A DNA stretch of 64,000 nucleotides from Intrasporangium calvum (GTDB lineage Bacteria > Actinomycetota > Actinomycetes > Actinomycetales > Dermatophilaceae). Location: contig NZ_JAPFQL010000021.1 of NCBI RefSeq assembly GCF_028446585.1, positions 33,692 through 97,691 on the forward strand, in the 5' to 3' direction. This document shows, piece by piece, positions 63,468 through 64,000 of this stretch (within the stretch, counting starts at the first letter, position 1; every line of letters starts with the position of its first letter). The position numbers were made by a program, and so were the translations under genes. Below the pieces are notes generated by a model that was not told the DNA's origin, ran no database searches, and worked only from the letters and a program-made list of their open reading frames with translations.

Positions 63468-64000
63468 GTGGATCTCTTCGAGTACCAAGCGCGCGACATG
63501 TTCGAGGCGCACGGCGTCCCGGTTCTCGCCGGCGCCATCGCCACCACCGCCGAGGAGGCTCGCGCGGCTGCCGAGCGAATCGGCCAGAAGTCGGGCGGCG
63601 TCACGGTCGTCAAGGCCCAGGTCAAGACGGGTGGCCGAGGCAAGGCCGGCGGCGTCAAGGTGGCCAAGTCCGCTGACGAGGCGCAGGCGCACGCCGAGCA
63701 GATCCTCGGCATGGACATCAAGGGCCACACCGTGCACCGCGTCATGATCGCGCAGGGCGCCCGGATCGCCGAGGAGTACTACTTCTCCATCCTGCTCGAC
63801 CGCGCCAACCGCAGCTACCTCGCCATGTGCTCCAAGGAGGGGGGCATGGACATCGAGCAGCTCGCCGTGGAGCGGCCCGAGGCGCTCGCGAAGATCGCCG
63901 TCGACCCCAATGTCGGCATCGACGAGGCCAAGGCCCAGGAGATCGTCGACGCGGCCGGCTTCGACGCCGACACGGCCGCCAAGATCGTCCCGGTGCTCGG
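63468..64000 (+). CDS. sucC: Succinate-CoA ligase beta subunit, N-terminal part
   Basis: The first 177 codons are visible, from GTG 63468; the rest is beyond the window. SucC joins succinate, ADP/GDP and CoA in the TCA cycle. [40 protein letters not shown] and [20 protein letters not shown] are ATP-grasp sections of the beta subunit. GAGGACGGAA precedes the start by suitable spacing. sucD should follow. Confidence 0.94.
   Translation, partial: MDLFEYQARDMFEAHGVPVLAGAIATTAEEARAAAERIGQKSGGVTVVKAQVKTGGRGKAGGVKVAKSADEAQAHAEQILGMDIKGHTVHRVMIAQGARIAEEYYFSILLDRANRSYLAMCSKEGGMDIEQLAVERPEALAKIAVDPNVGIDEAKAQEIVDAAGFDADTAAKIVPVL

Overview
The window is high-GC, densely coded DNA from an actinobacterium. 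The markers are mycothiol S-conjugate amidase, a WhiB3/WhiD-type protein, a SigD/ShbA-type sigma factor with an RsdA-like anti-sigma factor, GuaB3, PIN-PhoH and many leaderless starts. Its gene order (alr, tsaE, tsaB, rimI, tsaD, groES, groEL, whiB, sigD, rsdA, guaB, guaB3, choD-like, guaA) matches the order I recall for the Mycobacterium tuberculosis Rv3423c-Rv3409c block. The overall style suggests Micrococcales, perhaps Intrasporangiaceae; that family placement is inference.

Layout. 1-7.3 kb: the 5' end of a phosphofructokinase gene, metB, a MutL/GlmL-family protein, greA, DUF4307, mca with a small membrane protein, a hemolysin III/PAQR protein and an isoprenyl diphosphate synthase. 7.4-17.7 kb: PIN-PhoH, a secreted transglycosylase-like protein, coaA, glmS, acpS, nnr, alr and an alpha/beta hydrolase. 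17.6-25.5 kb: the t6A tRNA genes tsaE, tsaB, rimI and tsaD, then a GH3 lipoprotein, a nucleoside hydrolase/ribokinase pair and a methyltransferase. 25.6-38.1 kb: CIRCE-controlled groES-groEL, whiB, sigD-rsdA and the guanine nucleotide genes guaB, guaB3 and guaA, with an FAD oxidoreductase, SURF1 and DUF3817 between them. 38.2-46.9 kb: DedA, an asparagine synthetase with a large extra C-terminal domain, an acyl-CoA ligase, an M29 aminopeptidase, and a flippase-like/PIG-L deacetylase pair. 47.0-50.6 kb: an unusual cassette of a short one-helix protein, an ABC ATPase, a polytopic permease, a two-helix protein and an M50 protease that lacks an obvious start codon. 50.6-64 kb: a glycosyltransferase, Nudix, small membrane proteins, an AhpD-like protein, an AbiEi/DUF559 protein, an amidohydrolase, a quinone oxidoreductase, GNAT, PcrA, an M23 peptidase, a lipase, a B12-binding protein and the start of sucC.

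Three layers of non-coding structure run through the window. First, a short motif (core AGCGGCATAC) occurs 26 times exactly, plus one variant, on both strands, between and inside genes. Second, CTCGAG-containing repeats and large inverted repeats fill many intergenic gaps; one family is also present in frame inside a glycosyltransferase. Third, about 19 genes have a TANNNT -10 box ending 6-7 nt before the start codon and no Shine-Dalgarno, which is the signature of leaderless mRNA. The best candidate for an undescribed system is the 47.0-50.6 kb cassette. Its upstream region is AT-richer and carries a spaced direct repeat and a palindrome, and its composition resembles peptide maturation/export loci without a recognisable modifying enzyme.
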